Notes: generated by a model from the letters alone, not told the origin. DNA of 27,465 nt from Saccoglossus kowalevskii (GCF_000003605.2 NW_003111481.1:108445-135909), one strand, 5' to 3'. Counted from the first letter of the stretch, positions 11,901-20,880 are shown. Numbers and translations: made by a program.

Positions 11901-14900
11901 AATAAACATAAGCTGAGCTTCATTTCCAGACAGTCGTGTGTCTGGGCAAAATAAGTCACATGGCATGTATAACAATACATGTAGTTTTTGATTCATGTTC
12001 CCTTGTGTTGGTGATGCGCTTCTAATAGAGCAAATAAAATACTGTAATGCTTGGTAGCTTGGTGTTGTCACATGCACACTGCATGTCATCTATGGCCTTA
12101 ATAACACAAAACTACATTCTTCATGGCTGCATATTACTGAATATACATATCAAACAAATTGGCAATTGTAGTCTTGGTCTTGATATGGCTTCAATATATG
12201 TTGTGGTGTATTAAAGATTGTTGATTGTTGGTGTCTGTATATTATTTCACTAATGATCTTTCTGCATATACATCTGTGGCTGTTGGCTTTGCTGCCCTAC
12301 TACATAGCATATTTTGTATTGTGAAATTGTATGTTGTGGTGTTTGAAGTTATTTCCTGTGATTATTATAGCTTCACTCCCTCTTAGGACTATAGTCTTGT
12401 CTATCACAGAAATCATACTGTACATGTACCATACTGATGTGAGGTGTAGGAGGAGATAGAAAGGCAATGATCATTTGTTCATTAGCATCATGACGTGAGC
12501 ACATAATTATGTAAATTGTAAACTGTTTAATTTCATGAGTGAAATTCATGAAATTTTGTAGCATTGGTCCTACCAGTAAAAATATGAAGTTGCAGAAATT
12601 GAAATAAACATTGTTTACAGTAATGGATGTCAAAAGAAAATTCTTATAAAATCAAGACATGTACGAAAAAAATTGACTAGAGTGGATAAGGGGCTCCAAT
12701 TTTTTTTTTTTGGTGATGTCAGAGTGCAAGGCTGTCACAGTATTCTGTCCAATAAAGTCAACTTTTTTTCTGTTTTTTTACCCCTGTTTATCTACATTGT
12801 ACAGCTTTTTTCTTTTTCTTGGACAGACTTATCCTTCATCGCCTGGCTTTTCATCACACCATTATGCATCATATCAAAAGGTCTCATTTATTTTATTAAT
12901 TAAGTAACTTCTATCCTAGACTAGAATCTTGGTGTTCATTCAACAGGATTCAAGCTTGCACTTTATAAAATCACTTTCTTCTGTGCTCCATCTTTTTCTT
13001 TTCCAGCATTATAAAGTAGTATTAGCTCAACAATGGATGTAACACTGTTACTGCACCCATGTTCCACACTAAGTAGTATTAACACAACCATAGCACTATT
13101 ACTCAACTGCATGCTGCCCAGAATATTTTATGTCAACATTATATTCTTCAATTTGTGAGGTGATGCTGGTGATTTGCGAAGACTTCAACCTATTTGTCAC
13201 TAAATAGCGCTCTAGTTTTAGAAATACCACAACCAATAGTTTGCCACTATTTGTACATTGTAGTTGTAGACATATATCAACCCTTGTTTGAATATATGAA
13301 TATTAAAAATACCATACTTATATCATTATCTATAAATAGGCATTTGTATTGTAATTTGAGCACTCAAACTGGTGTTAGTGACCACCTGCCCATAGAGGTC
13401 TCTGTTGGGCAGTCCTGTTACACTTAACAAGTGTCTTCTGACCATATAGTCACCGTCTTTTTGGTACTGTTTTGATCAAGTACATGTATGAAGGCCAAAA
13501 TGTTTATTTCCATCTTCAAATTATATTATGTTGAAAAATCATCCCTTTAAACAAGAACATCTGGTTTTATTTTCATAAATAATTCAGCTTTTCTATAAAG
13601 GCACCTGAAATTCTTATTGCCCCCAACTAATTACCTTTATTTATTTCAAGTTCCCTTTTACTCTATAGTGTTAAAATGTGGTGATTTTGATCCTGTTTTT
13701 GTAAGGTGATGTCGTTGGTAGTTGTGTGTTATGATGAGAATGCTCTTTGTTTCAATTTCAATATTGATTGCAGCGTTATAGCCAGAAAATGCCTGTCGAA
13801 TTTATACTAAAATGCACGATAATAGTTGCTGGTCTGTATTCACAGTAGTCTATCAGTATTTTTCGTTGATTTTTTTATAGCTACATTTGTATTCTGTAAA
13901 AAAAAAAGAAATTTTCAATAAAAAGTTGACAGGTTTCTAGAAATTTAGCCTGTCAAATCTTATTTTGTGGCTGTCTAAAATGACAGGTGGCTGGCTAAAA
14001 TGACGTGTGGACAGGTGGCTGGCTAAATACCTGATTGATTGCGTTATTGTAAAGAAGCATTCATTCATATTCTGTTTATTGCAAACTGTTGATAATTGTT
14101 AATTTGTTTTATTCTTCTTTTACTCAGATGACCCGGTCACAGAGAGAAGCTGATGAGGTCTCGTATAAGCTACAGTCACAGGAAAAACAAACAGACAGAC
14201 TACAAGAAGATGGCCAAAGAGAACTAGAAAAGGTAAACACTATCATTGCACACATAAACACACAATTGAAGCGCAAAGGCAGACTGATATATGCAGATTG
14301 GTTTCAGAAAACACTGCAAACTGATAGTGCATACTGTCAAAGCGACTGTCACTGGTATTTAATTTGTCATGACTATATTTGCTTTTGCTTGATTCACTGA
14401 TTGCTAAATGCACGATGTCAAAGCCCCAGACCATTTAAATTTAGAATGCATTGTTTCCTTTCAAAACCAGAAAATTTAAAACCTGAACATGCCTGCATCA
14501 AATCAAATCAAATCTGCTAAAATTTAACCCAGTGAATATTTCTCGTTTTCACAGTACAGTCTAGAAAAATTAGCGACAAAATGCCACATAGAATTTCTAA
14601 ACTTAATTCCCCCTATCTGCAGGTGAGAAATAGATTGCAGCAGAGATTGATGGAACTGGAGCCGTTACCTGACATGCTACGTACTTCTGAGTTACAGCTA
14701 CATGAATCTAATGAGAAGCTTATGACGTATGAAAAGAGACATGCTGAACAAACTAAGCTTATCTCTGATCTCTCAGTCAAGGTGTGTACTACTGTATATA
14801 AAACAAAAAAGCTTTGCAAAAAAAATAAAGGAGATAATTATTCACTGGGTTAAAATTTTGCTCAAATTTTATGACATGAGTGTCAGCGACTTTTTGGAAG

Positions 14901-16891
14901 TCTTCATGACTGCCATAAAATTCTGAAACAAGTTTTCATTCAGTACTGATTATATGAATTTCATTATGCTAGGTTGAACACCAAACTGACCAGCTTGAGA
15001 ATCTACGAGAGAAATGGCACTCATCTCAGGATGAAGCCCGGACCATGCAGTCAAGAGTAGATGCCCTAGAAAGGTATGTTACCTACCATATATGGATATT
15101 TACCTCAAGTTAGTACACTGCACAGTGATACAACATGTTGTTATATGACACGAACAAATTTCAACATTCAATTATACTAATACACCTATTCTATGCGTTG
15201 TGTCCTTAAGTGCCAACGTGCTTTTATGGACATCTAACACATTGATATCATATGATGTTTAGTCAACTATCAACGAAGATTATGTTTTTGAACGATTTTA
15301 CTTCAGGTGACAGTGGTCAATGTGAACGTTGCTTTTACCATATACTGTAAAATATTTATGCTTGGAATTAATTTTCGCTGAAGGAATAATTCAATAAAAA
15401 TAAAATCCATACAAAACACCTAAAAAGTCTTTTCAGCGAAAATTAATTCCAGCTAAGTATTTCACAGTATACTTAATATATAGAAGTGCTCTGTCACAAA
15501 AGGGTGAAACTAACAGGAATGATGTAATATACGTTGTCATAAAATATTTCATAATATCTTCACTTAACAGGAATGTCAATTATCATTTATTAAATACTAA
15601 AATATAATCTCTGATTATGATTCAATAGAAAAATACAGGCCTCAGATGAACAGAATAGAGAACTACACATTATTGTAGCAAAAAGAGAAGAGACTGTACA
15701 CCAACACCAGGTATGCTATTCGGTTCATTTCCCAGCAATTTGTGCTGCACACAGTGGATATGTTGAGGGTGCTCGGCTTTTCTGAATTCAAAATGAGATA
15801 AAGTCGTCTAACTTCTGATCATCAAAAAAGTGAAGCTTGAATTATACAATTCGATGCCATATATTGTGGTTAAAACGTTAAAGTATTAGAAATATTTATA
15901 TTCACTGCATTCAATTACCCACCATAGACTCCGGTCAGTCAAAATGACTATTTTGAACTGTAGGCATTAATCTCCGATTCAGCCAATGACAGAGAGAGAA
16001 ATCTAGGTCAGGGGAAGCCCCATGACCTCATGTTTTCCTTCACCTCACAAACCATGTGACCGAGGTAATGAGGCAACGCCATATTGCCTCCTTAATCACT
16101 TCAGGTTCTTTTTCTTCGCATCGTGTGTACGGCTCGATAAAAACCGTGCGTTTCAGTCATCCAGATGAACTATGTGAATAGTCAGGTTGAAAACCCTCTG
16201 CCTAATTTGATTTGCTTCAAATAAATTACCATATGTCCTGGTCACATCACCTAATTGACACTAAACTAACACCAAGAAAACTGTAACATGTTTATTTCAA
16301 TACAGTCAGATGGATTTGAATGTTGTAAAAATTACGAACACTTGAACATTTTTTTATTTTGGGTTTTATTAGATTCGCTTGGAAGAAAAGACTCGTGAAG
16401 TTGCCAGTTTGTCTCGACAATTAGAACAGGCTATTGCCGATTCACGCAGAATTGAAGAACAGAGTAAAGAAAAACAATCTGCTAAAGACCGCAACAACCA
16501 ATCAAGAATACTAGAATTGGAATCACAACTATCTCGAGTCAAAGCAGAAGTATCCCAAGCCAAGAGAGGAAAAGAAGATGTGAGTATTCATTTCCTTTCC
16601 ACCCCTATATTTGTATAAATGGACTGACCTGAAAGTGAGCGACAATAGGGTCATTCCAAATTACGGGTGTGACAGCATGTTAATTGACTCACAGGATGTT
16701 TTATTTTATTACAGGCTGAGAGGAGATTCAACTCGCGGCTATATGACTTAAAAGACAGACTAGAACAGGCACACAGTACCAACCGTAGTATGCAGAACTA
16801 CGTACAGTTCTTGAAGAGTTCGTACTCCAATGTTTTCGGGGATACATCCATTACATCATCCCCACTCAGGGATCGCTCCACCATACTTTGA
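2952..16891 (+). CDS. ODF2: ODF2 / cenexin, centriolar appendage and sperm outer dense fibre protein (complete; coding 3007-16891)
   Basis: ODF2/cenexin is a coiled-coil scaffold of mother-centriole appendages, needed for ciliogenesis, and of sperm tail outer dense fibres. Coding starts at 3007. Seventeen coding exons join with matching phases: 3007-3138, 3972-4088, 5968-6126, 6661-6848, 7440-7569, 7953-8084, 8485-8748, 9396-9511, 9793-9972, 10416-10551, 10882-10992, 14128-14232, 14623-14781, 14973-15073, 15629-15710, 16373-16579 and 16716-16891 (last start within 1 base). The product is 831 residues; human cenexin is about 830. Recognisable blocks are SSPPLHVHVDQDTPVHVHVK (residues 11-30), EPWVPAPGRS (65-74), KKIDSLMTEVGSLKSE (121-136), KLVEAEMDGDAAAKQV, YVQFLKSSYSNVFGD (802-816) and the C-terminal SSPLRDRS. 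Residues about 120-800 are almost continuous heptad-type coiled coil. The start is chosen by similarity to the human cenexin N-terminus; the frame is open upstream within the exon back to 2952. Confidence 0.96.
3007..3138 (+). CDS. ODF2: ODF2 coding exon 1
   Basis: This encodes residues 1-44, starting MTVDRVRARSSSPPLHVHVD, and ends at GAG|GTAAGT in phase 0. The cenexin-type PPLHVHVD..TPVHVHVKK block identifies the gene and the long (cenexin) N-terminal isoform. The exon itself starts at the acceptor after 2951, giving 55 bases of 5' UTR. Confidence 0.9.
3287..3300. promoter_or_regulatory. RFX X-box-like motif in ODF2 intron 1
   Basis: The sequence GTTGCCATGGAGAT has a perfect left half-site GTTGCC and spacer AT, with a weakened right half. 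It lies about 150 bases after the first coding exon. Role in ciliary regulation of ODF2 is a guess. Confidence 0.3.
3972..4088 (+). CDS. ODF2: ODF2 coding exon 2
   Basis: Acceptor tttttgatag, donor GGCAG|GTAAGG, phase 0 on both sides. Residues 45-83 are basic and Ser-rich and include SKEPWVPAPGRSTRGKKLSW, matching human TKVPWMPPGKSSARPVGCKW. Confidence 0.88.
5394..5508. repeat. Family A MITE-like element, short copy
   Basis: The left end TACTGTAAATTACTTTAT and the right end, reverse-complemented, TACTGTAAAATACTTTAT are near-perfect inverted repeats. It is an internally deleted version of the element at 11215-11488. Confidence 0.7.
5515..5726. repeat. Family B MITE-like element, copy 1
   Basis: The element starts TACTGTAAACGG and ends CATTTTACAGTA, and the interior (TTCACTGGGTTAAAATTTTG versus AAATTAAACCCAGTGAATAT) is inverted too. 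It is nearly the same sequence as 25258-25463, in the same orientation. Non-coding. Confidence 0.8.
5968..6126 (+). CDS. ODF2: ODF2 coding exon 3
   Basis: Acceptor ctaccacag, donor TCAGAG|GTAAGC, phase 0. Residues 84-136 end with YEKKIDSLMTEVGSLKSE, matching human YDKKIDSLMNAVGCLKSE. The acidic EDLSDEEDRR precedes the start of the long coiled coil. Confidence 0.93.
6661..6848 (+). CDS. ODF2: ODF2 coding exon 4
   Basis: Residues 137-198 plus two bases, between tatttatag and AGCAG|GTATG. It is a charged coiled coil (RRMERSEDELELSRR...NKLLRRSVERLKDEVD), corresponding to the human stretch ending ENTVLRHNIERMKEE. Confidence 0.92.
6878..7057. repeat. Family C palindromic MITE-like element
   Basis: The left end TACTGTAAAATCTGTATTAG and the right end, reverse-complemented, ACCGTAAAATTTGTATTAG continue into GAAGCCGC on both sides. 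Interior TTCTATTAGAG blocks are further inverted. It lies in ODF2 intron 4, just after exon 4. Confidence 0.75.
7440..7569 (+). CDS. ODF2: ODF2 coding exon 5
   Basis: Residues 199-242. It contains LLMKKLVEAEMDGDAAAKQV, almost identical to human CLMSKLVEAEMDGAAAAKQV, one of the most conserved ODF2 segments. Acceptor cattctcag, donor AACAG|GTGAG, phase 0 at the end. Confidence 0.95.
7953..8084 (+). CDS. ODF2: ODF2 coding exon 6
   Basis: Residues 243-286, with KQRELLLEKLSDFETTNRTL then RRLLRDQHRRE, matching human RQKELLLQKLSTFEETNRTL. Acceptor tcacaatag, donor GAGAG|GTAAG, phase 0. Confidence 0.95.
8485..8748 (+). CDS. ODF2: ODF2 coding exon 7
   Basis: The longest coding exon, residues 287-374. 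It includes VLLKKLTESDNINQKLRHHM and MAELHTSLEGTRAHLQNQLR, aligned with human ELSKSMESMRGHLQAQLRSK. Acceptor atttcactag, donor TTACGA|GTAAG, phase 0. Confidence 0.94.
8794..8979. repeat. Pogo/Tigger-like MITE with TA flanks
   Basis: Inverted termini CAGTGATCCCTCGCTAAGTC (8796-8815) and, reverse-complemented, CAGCGACCCCTTGCTAAGTC match at 17 of 20 positions and are bordered by TA on each side. The CAG...CCCTCGC form resembles Tc1/mariner-pogo termini. Inside is a short GAATA tandem repeat near 8880-8898. No transposase. Confidence 0.7.
9396..9511 (+). CDS. ODF2: ODF2 coding exon 8
   Basis: Residues 375-412 plus two bases: GLENQLEQEKIDNEHLQNLL followed by a Lys/Ala-rich coil ending DKEALKKAT. 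It corresponds to human DKESLKKAIRAQKERAEKSE across the next junction. Acceptor ttcattttag, donor ACAAG|GTAAAA. Confidence 0.92.
9793..9972 (+). CDS. ODF2: ODF2 coding exon 9
   Basis: Residues 413-472 plus two bases: VQKERATRSEDAVEKMNATL, then SLDQWKARGQKVIKEKAQLE, matching human TLESWRSRYNQVVKEKGDLE. Acceptor ccttcatcag, donor CATTAG|GTGTG. Confidence 0.94.
10001..10134. repeat. Foldback element in ODF2 intron 9
   Basis: Arms of about 45 bases at 10001-10045 and 10090-10134 are inverted copies of each other (GATACTGCAAAGTATGCAC against GATACTGCAATGTATGCAC), with a 44-base loop. No other copy is seen in the window. Confidence 0.65.
10416..10551 (+). CDS. ODF2: ODF2 coding exon 10
   Basis: Residues 473-518, a coiled coil that ends TEVSSLKMDNERLK, matching human AEYSAFKLENERLK. 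Acceptor tctttctag, donor CTGAAG|GTGAGG, phase 0. Confidence 0.93.
10882..10992 (+). CDS. ODF2: ODF2 coding exon 11
   Basis: Residues 519-555, with EIRELKSSIQQYENLITEYK, matching human EVQQLKASVKNYEGMIDNYK. Acceptor tccctgcag, donor ACACAG|GTAAGG, phase 0. Confidence 0.93.
11215..11488. repeat. Family A MITE-like element, longest copy
   Basis: Starts TACTGTAAAATACTTTATTT and ends, reverse-complemented, TACTGTGGAATACTTTATTT. Interior blocks TCAGTGAAAATAAA and TTTTCAGCGAAAATTA are partly palindromic. It differs from the other copies by an internal 30-base triplication at 11231-11320. Confidence 0.8.
11231..11320 (+). repeat. 30-bp tandem repeat, three exact units
   Basis: Three identical 30-base units at 11231-11260, 11261-11290 and 11291-11320, each starting ATTTTCGCTTGGAACTAGCT. 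The unit lies inside the left arm of the family A element. Confidence 0.9.
14128..14232 (+). CDS. ODF2: ODF2 coding exon 12
   Basis: Residues 556-590: MTRSQREADEVSYKLQSQEK and onwards, matching human VMKTRLEADEVAAQLERCDK. Acceptor ttttactcag, donor GAAAAG|GTAAAC, phase 0. Confidence 0.93.
14506..14557. repeat. Family B element fragment
   Basis: Contains AATTTAACCCAGTGAATATT followed by CACAGTAC, the right end of the family B element. A matching left-end piece (ATTATTCACTGGGTTAAAAT) lies at 14836-14855, on the other side of ODF2 exon 13. Confidence 0.55.
14623..14781 (+). CDS. ODF2: ODF2 coding exon 13
   Basis: Residues 591-643, with LMELEPLPDMLRTSELQLHE and LISDLSVK, matching human LADLQQLPDILKITEAKLAE and IISDLRSR. 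Acceptor tatctgcag, donor GTCAAG|GTGTG, phase 0. Confidence 0.94.
14973..15073 (+). CDS. ODF2: ODF2 coding exon 14
   Basis: Residues 644-676 plus two bases: VEHQTDQLENLREKWHSSQD, then QSRVDALE, matching human IEHQGDKLEMAREKHQASQK and SLKVDELE. Acceptor attatgctag, donor GAAAG|GTATG. Confidence 0.93.
15343..15469. repeat. Family A MITE-like element, deleted copy
   Basis: Starts TACTGTAAAATATTTATGC, ends TATTTCACAGTA, and retains the AATTAATTTTCGCTGAA / TTCAGCGAAAATTAATT inverted interior. It lies in ODF2 intron 14. Confidence 0.75.
15629..15710 (+). CDS. ODF2: ODF2 coding exon 15
   Basis: Residues 677-704, KIQASDEQNRELHIIVAKRE then ETVHQHQ, matching human KLEATSAQNIEFLQVIAKRE. Acceptor attcaatag, donor CACCAG|GTATG, phase 0. 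Confidence 0.93.
15711..16372 (+). other. ODF2 intron 15
   Basis: A 662-base intron, somewhat less AT-rich at 15950-16170, with a short hairpin at 16005-16028. No coding or repeat family was recognised. Confidence 0.6.
16373..16579 (+). CDS. ODF2: ODF2 coding exon 16
   Basis: Residues 705-773: IRLEEKTREVASLSRQLEQA and ILELESQLSRVKAEVSQAKR, matching human LRLEEKTRECGTLARQLESA and ILDLETQLSRTKTELSQLRR. Acceptor gttttattag, donor GAAGAT|GTGAG, phase 0. Confidence 0.96.
16716..16891 (+). CDS. ODF2: ODF2 coding exon 17 (terminal)
   Basis: Residues 774-831 and the TGA stop. It includes YDLKDRLEQAHSTNRSMQNY and VQFLKSSYSNVFGD, nearly identical to human. The C-terminus is TSSPLRDRSTIL against human TSSPIRSRSPPA. 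The frame requires CGG CTA TAT near 16736-16744, so the exon start may be 16715 or 16716. Confidence 0.94.
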
Positions 16892-16911
16892 AAAAACAAA
16901 CAGCTGACTTA

Positions 16912-16917
16912 AATAAA
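16912..16917 (+). terminator. Candidate ODF2 polyadenylation signal AATAAA
   Basis: AATAAA occurs 21 bases after the ODF2 stop, in a run of AATAAATAATATAAATAAA. A transcript ending here would have a very short 3' UTR. Further AATAAA hexamers lie near 18133, so the real end is uncertain. Confidence 0.3.
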
Positions 16918-18095
16918 TAATATAAATAAACTTTTTCGTTTCATTTCATCATTTGTTGTGTGCATGTAATTGTTTTACTATTTTGAAGGTTTTGTGTAGT
17001 CCTTGCTGTAAATTTTAGACTTTTGTATTCTAAGCTTGTATGGCAAATGTCTCGAACGAATGAAACAGATGCGGGTTGTTTATTTCATTCTACAGTTTCT
17101 GAAATATTGTGCATTATCAAACACATTGAATTTATTTTCTGCATGAGGATTTTTTGTTTTTTTTAAAGAATTTTTTTTCATTTTAAACGGAAATTTAATT
17201 TAATCTAGTGATTGCTACCCTTTAGCAAATATTCTTAATAGGAGTTGTGAAAAGTCTGATTAAAATCTAATTTAGATATACGATTTGGAGATATATGACC
17301 ACCAGTATACAGTCTTTATCTATATCTGACCAATGCAAAACTGGCAATTCCACCTTAGATGACATGCTGATGGATTGCTGAGACATGAAAGCAATTTGCA
17401 TAGGTAGTTACATTGTAGTTGTCGTTTAAGGTGATGTACATCTCCCACCGTTTATAGTCCAAATTTGGTAGTTGAATTTTCTAGTGATTGATGTTTTAAT
17501 GCAAATTTATTTTGTCTATGTACCACAAAAAATGTCTCAGCTGAACTTTATGAATTTTATTTTTAATGCATCATTCTTTTTACTGCAATATTTTTAATTC
17601 AATTTTTAAATACATGTATAACCAACAAAATCCGAGCCAAATATAGGTAGGTTATAATCAAACTGAGATTTACTCAAAGTTGTATGTGAAAATCAGTAGA
17701 GGGGTTGATGGTATGCATATCATTTAGTATGAGCCCAGCACTTTGTTTCATGTCAACAAATTTGTACTGTCAATCAATTTTATTTCATTCTTTTAATTTA
17801 AAACCAAAAAAAACAAAACAGGAATATTTGTTTATTTCTTAGTGTGTAAGGTGCTTCAAGATTTTTTTTAATTGTTTAAAATATTTTATTTTTTTGTCTA
17901 TCATTGAATGTGTTATTGTAAAGTGAAGATTTAATGTTGTTATTGTAATCAATTTGTAAGTTACTCTTTGTATTCTCACAGTAAGTTACGTAAAGTTTTA
18001 TTTCTTTTTTTATTTCTATTTGTGGTATTGTTATATATACTTAATGATATCTGTTTATGTAAGACAGTACTCCAAATTCTACATACTAAATTTAC

Positions 18096-18246
18096 TTATT
18101 TGCTCTATTAGAAGTGCATCTCCAATAGAAGTGCATGTAAATAAAAAATGCATTAACTGTATACTGGATTATTAAAATATTACTTATTTGACCATGGAAA
18201 CACTTCTGTAATTTACGTAAGCATATGTGCTTCTAATAGAATAAAT
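18096..18246. repeat. Foldback element related to family C
   Basis: The left end TTATTTGCTCTATTAGAAGT and the right end, reverse-complemented, ATTTATTCTATTAGAAGC are inverted. The first 25 bases match the reverse complement of 12013-12037 at 24 of 25 positions. Confidence 0.6.
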
Positions 18247-18363
18247 TTCATGTCAGTACATTGTTTTCCCATTTGTTGGTTCCTGAATTGAATGGTGTGT
18301 GTATATATGCCCAACACTGTCGGTTAGTGAAATCCTGTGCCACCACAGTGGGCCTTGTCACGT

Positions 18364-18384
18364 TTGTGTGTGTGTGTGTGTGTG
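18364..18384 (+). repeat. TG dinucleotide microsatellite
   Basis: About ten consecutive TG units. Confidence 0.85.
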
Positions 18385-18895
18385 TTCACCTTTTGTTTTA
18401 CTTTCATCATGTGATACAGGTCAATTTGAATATATTAGTCACTTTTTGATTTCACATATAATAGTCTTCCATTCTGACATCTTCAGAAACTAGCAATCCA
18501 TGATAGGTTCAACAACAATTCAAAGCTGGTTACATAGCACACACACACTCAACAAAATTAAACTTACTGTCACCTTGATAAAAAGAAAATAAACTGAAAT
18601 ATTTATACACTTTCCTGAACATTATTTTTGTCTTAGCTCCTTTGAAACATTTAGTTTGGCCAATATTATATATACAAAAAAGTAGGGCCAATGATGTACT
18701 AGTACATGTAATTCATGACACTGAATTGTTGTAATATATTGTTTCATTTGGATGATGTTTTTTTACTGAATGGCTCGGATGTATTTAAACAATAATGAAT
18801 CCCCAATAGTGCCGTATTGGATGAGAAGAAAGATCTGCGGCAAGTTAGTTTCTGAGGGAACGCAATATGATACTATGAGAGATTCATTAATGTTA

Positions 18896-19049
18896 TAAAT
18901 CACCACCATCAGAATTAACAAATTTAAATAAATAAATGTTTGGGCTTTTTGTTGAAATCAATTTACTTACGAATAGAGGTTTATATTATCGTGTGGTAAT
19001 GTAAAGCTATGTCGTCATAGAAACCTCTAATTCTGATAGTGGTGATTTA
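18896..19049. repeat. Foldback MITE-like element
   Basis: Terminal inverted repeats of 22 bases at 18896-18917 and 19028-19049 (TAAATCACCACCATCAGAAT against TAAATCACCACTATCAGAAT), with inner arms AGAGGTTT / AAACCTCT. No coding capacity. Confidence 0.75.
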
Positions 19050-19484
19050 AAATTGCCCTTAATATACATACATATGCTTCCTAATTGATATTGTCATATT
19101 CCTGTATTATACTAGAGTTAAAAGTTGTGTGGTATGGTGCTTCTCTGATTATGTATTCTATTGTCAGCGTATTTTTTATATTGTACTAGTGCAAGGACAG
19201 AAATAAAACAATCACAGAACACTGAATTTTTCATGAAGGTGTGAAATTATTAGTTTCAATATCAGATAATGTATTTAAAACTAGAAATTGATGGTACACT
19301 TTTATATGAGTGTCTATTCGATAAATTAGAAACCATTATATTTATTACTTAGTATTAATCCATTAAATCTGATAGTTTCTGTTGCCTATTTCGCCCATGG
19401 TAGTAATTTGGGACAAATTAATAACAATTAGATCTAAAAGTCATTGTTAACTTGCCATGGAAGGAGATGCTGAATTGTTCGATT

Positions 19485-20880
19485 TACGAACATCGAGTTA
19501 CAAAAACACGGAATTTTAAAAAAATGACCACGCCCACATTTTAGAAACCACGTTCAATTAACAGTTAACCGAACTTCAAATTACAGGCAACATAGATGTG
19601 TTGTTTTGTTTAAAGTTCAAATTTAGTAAACTGAATTTTAATTAATTACCGATTTACGGCCAACCTACAGCAACTCTATGTTGCCCGTAACTCGACGTTC
19701 TGTTAACTGTTAATTGAACGAGTTACATCTTTGTCGTGGTTTCTAAAATTAAATGCCGTTTAAGCATTAAACCCATAGGTTCCATATGACAAATACAACG
19801 CGTGTTATTATGTGTAATTGGGTTTTATATTCGTGGCGTGGCATCCACTGCTCTGTGCATTAAACCATTTAGTGCACATACACAACAAACAACTGTATGT
19901 TACACTTGCAGTCATGCTCTCAAGTGACTAAAAAAGGTATTTTTATTGACTAAATCATATCAAAACAATATCCATGCTGCAATCAGCATTTCATTAATCG
20001 ATTCACTTACAATAAAGTGTGTTGTCCAACAATAGTTTATGCTGATTTCATTGGAATGTTTATTCTTGGGAAACATAAATGCCCATATAAGATAGTTGGC
20101 AACCATTAAAACGTATCAGCAGATTTTCTTGTTTTTTAACTATGAGACTATAAAATAGTTCCAAAAATGCCTATTGTTGAATGTTTTCAGACAGTTTTTT
20201 TTTCAATATTTCGTACTGGATGGACATCTATAATACCCAAGATTACCCATGCGATTTTGGCGGGAGTGGGGTGTAGGGTTATCTCAGACGAATCAAGTCA
20301 ACAAGTTACCCCGAAAACATGGCAATATGTGGCACCCGTAGGAGATTTTCGTTGAAACCAACATTATTGAGGGGTGGTTGGTTACATTATTGAGGGGTGG
20401 TTGGTTACACACCGCAGTCTCTAAATTGTCAAGATGTTGAAGCTTACATCTTCAACTGCGCATGCGTCGGCATGTTTGACATGTCAAGTGTTACTAGTGT
20501 TTTACGATACCATTTGTGTTAATACTTTTATACGGTGTTGTTAGGAGGCAAGGAGACATTAGTGCGACTATCCGTAGTGCAATAAAGTATATGCCTTGTT
20601 TACACATAGTCTCGCTGCCGGGAGACAAGTCCAGGTTTGAGACGGTCGCAGTTCTCAGGAAATGTTGACCCACATTTTGCAAATAAAGTCCACTGATTGT
20701 TCTGAACAAAGAGATTAATATACTTATGGCATGGTATTTATAAACATTACCAGCCCCTTTCTGTAAATGTAAATGTATTAATCGAAATGCTGCATTATTC
20801 GTATTACGAACATCGAGTTAAAAAATAAAAAACGTCCACTTAATCTTCGTATCTCATTAGTGCGGGCGTGGTTTCTAAAA
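19485..20880. repeat. Composite repeat region with direct and inverted copies
   Basis: TACGAACATCGAGTTA is a 16-base direct repeat at 19485-19500 and 20805-20820. CGTGGTTTCTAAAA occurs at 19735-19748 and 20867-20880 and inverted at 19539-19552. The segment 19539-19748 is a foldback in itself, with arms containing AATTAACAGTTAAC and GGCAACATAGA. It looks like a nested or rearranged non-autonomous transposon. The middle (about 19750-20780) shows nothing recognisable beyond a 23-base tandem duplication. Confidence 0.6.
20361..20406 (+). repeat. 23-bp tandem duplication
   Basis: ACATTATTGAGGGGTGGTTG plus GTT is repeated exactly twice, at 20361-20383 and 20384-20406. Confidence 0.85.

Larger units (their letters stand above)
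10993..14127 (+). other. ODF2 intron 11 (3.1 kb, the longest)
   Basis: It holds the family A element with a 30-base triplication (11215-11488) and a 25-base stretch at 12013-12037 matching the end of the foldback at 18096-18246. A short duplicated ACAGGTGGCTGGCTAAA occurs near 13982-14028. No exon with both splice sites and coding similarity was found inside it. Confidence 0.65.
16892..18895 (+). other. ODF2 3' flank / possible long 3' UTR
   Basis: Very AT-rich sequence with no coding signal. It includes T-rich runs, a TG microsatellite at about 18364-18384 and a foldback element at 18096-18246. Part may be ODF2 3' UTR. Confidence 0.5.

Noticed and set aside
12673-12907. Hydrophobic open frames in ODF2 intron 11 resembling a membrane protein
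   Set aside because: They derive from T-rich runs that translate to Phe and Leu, with no conservation signal visible.
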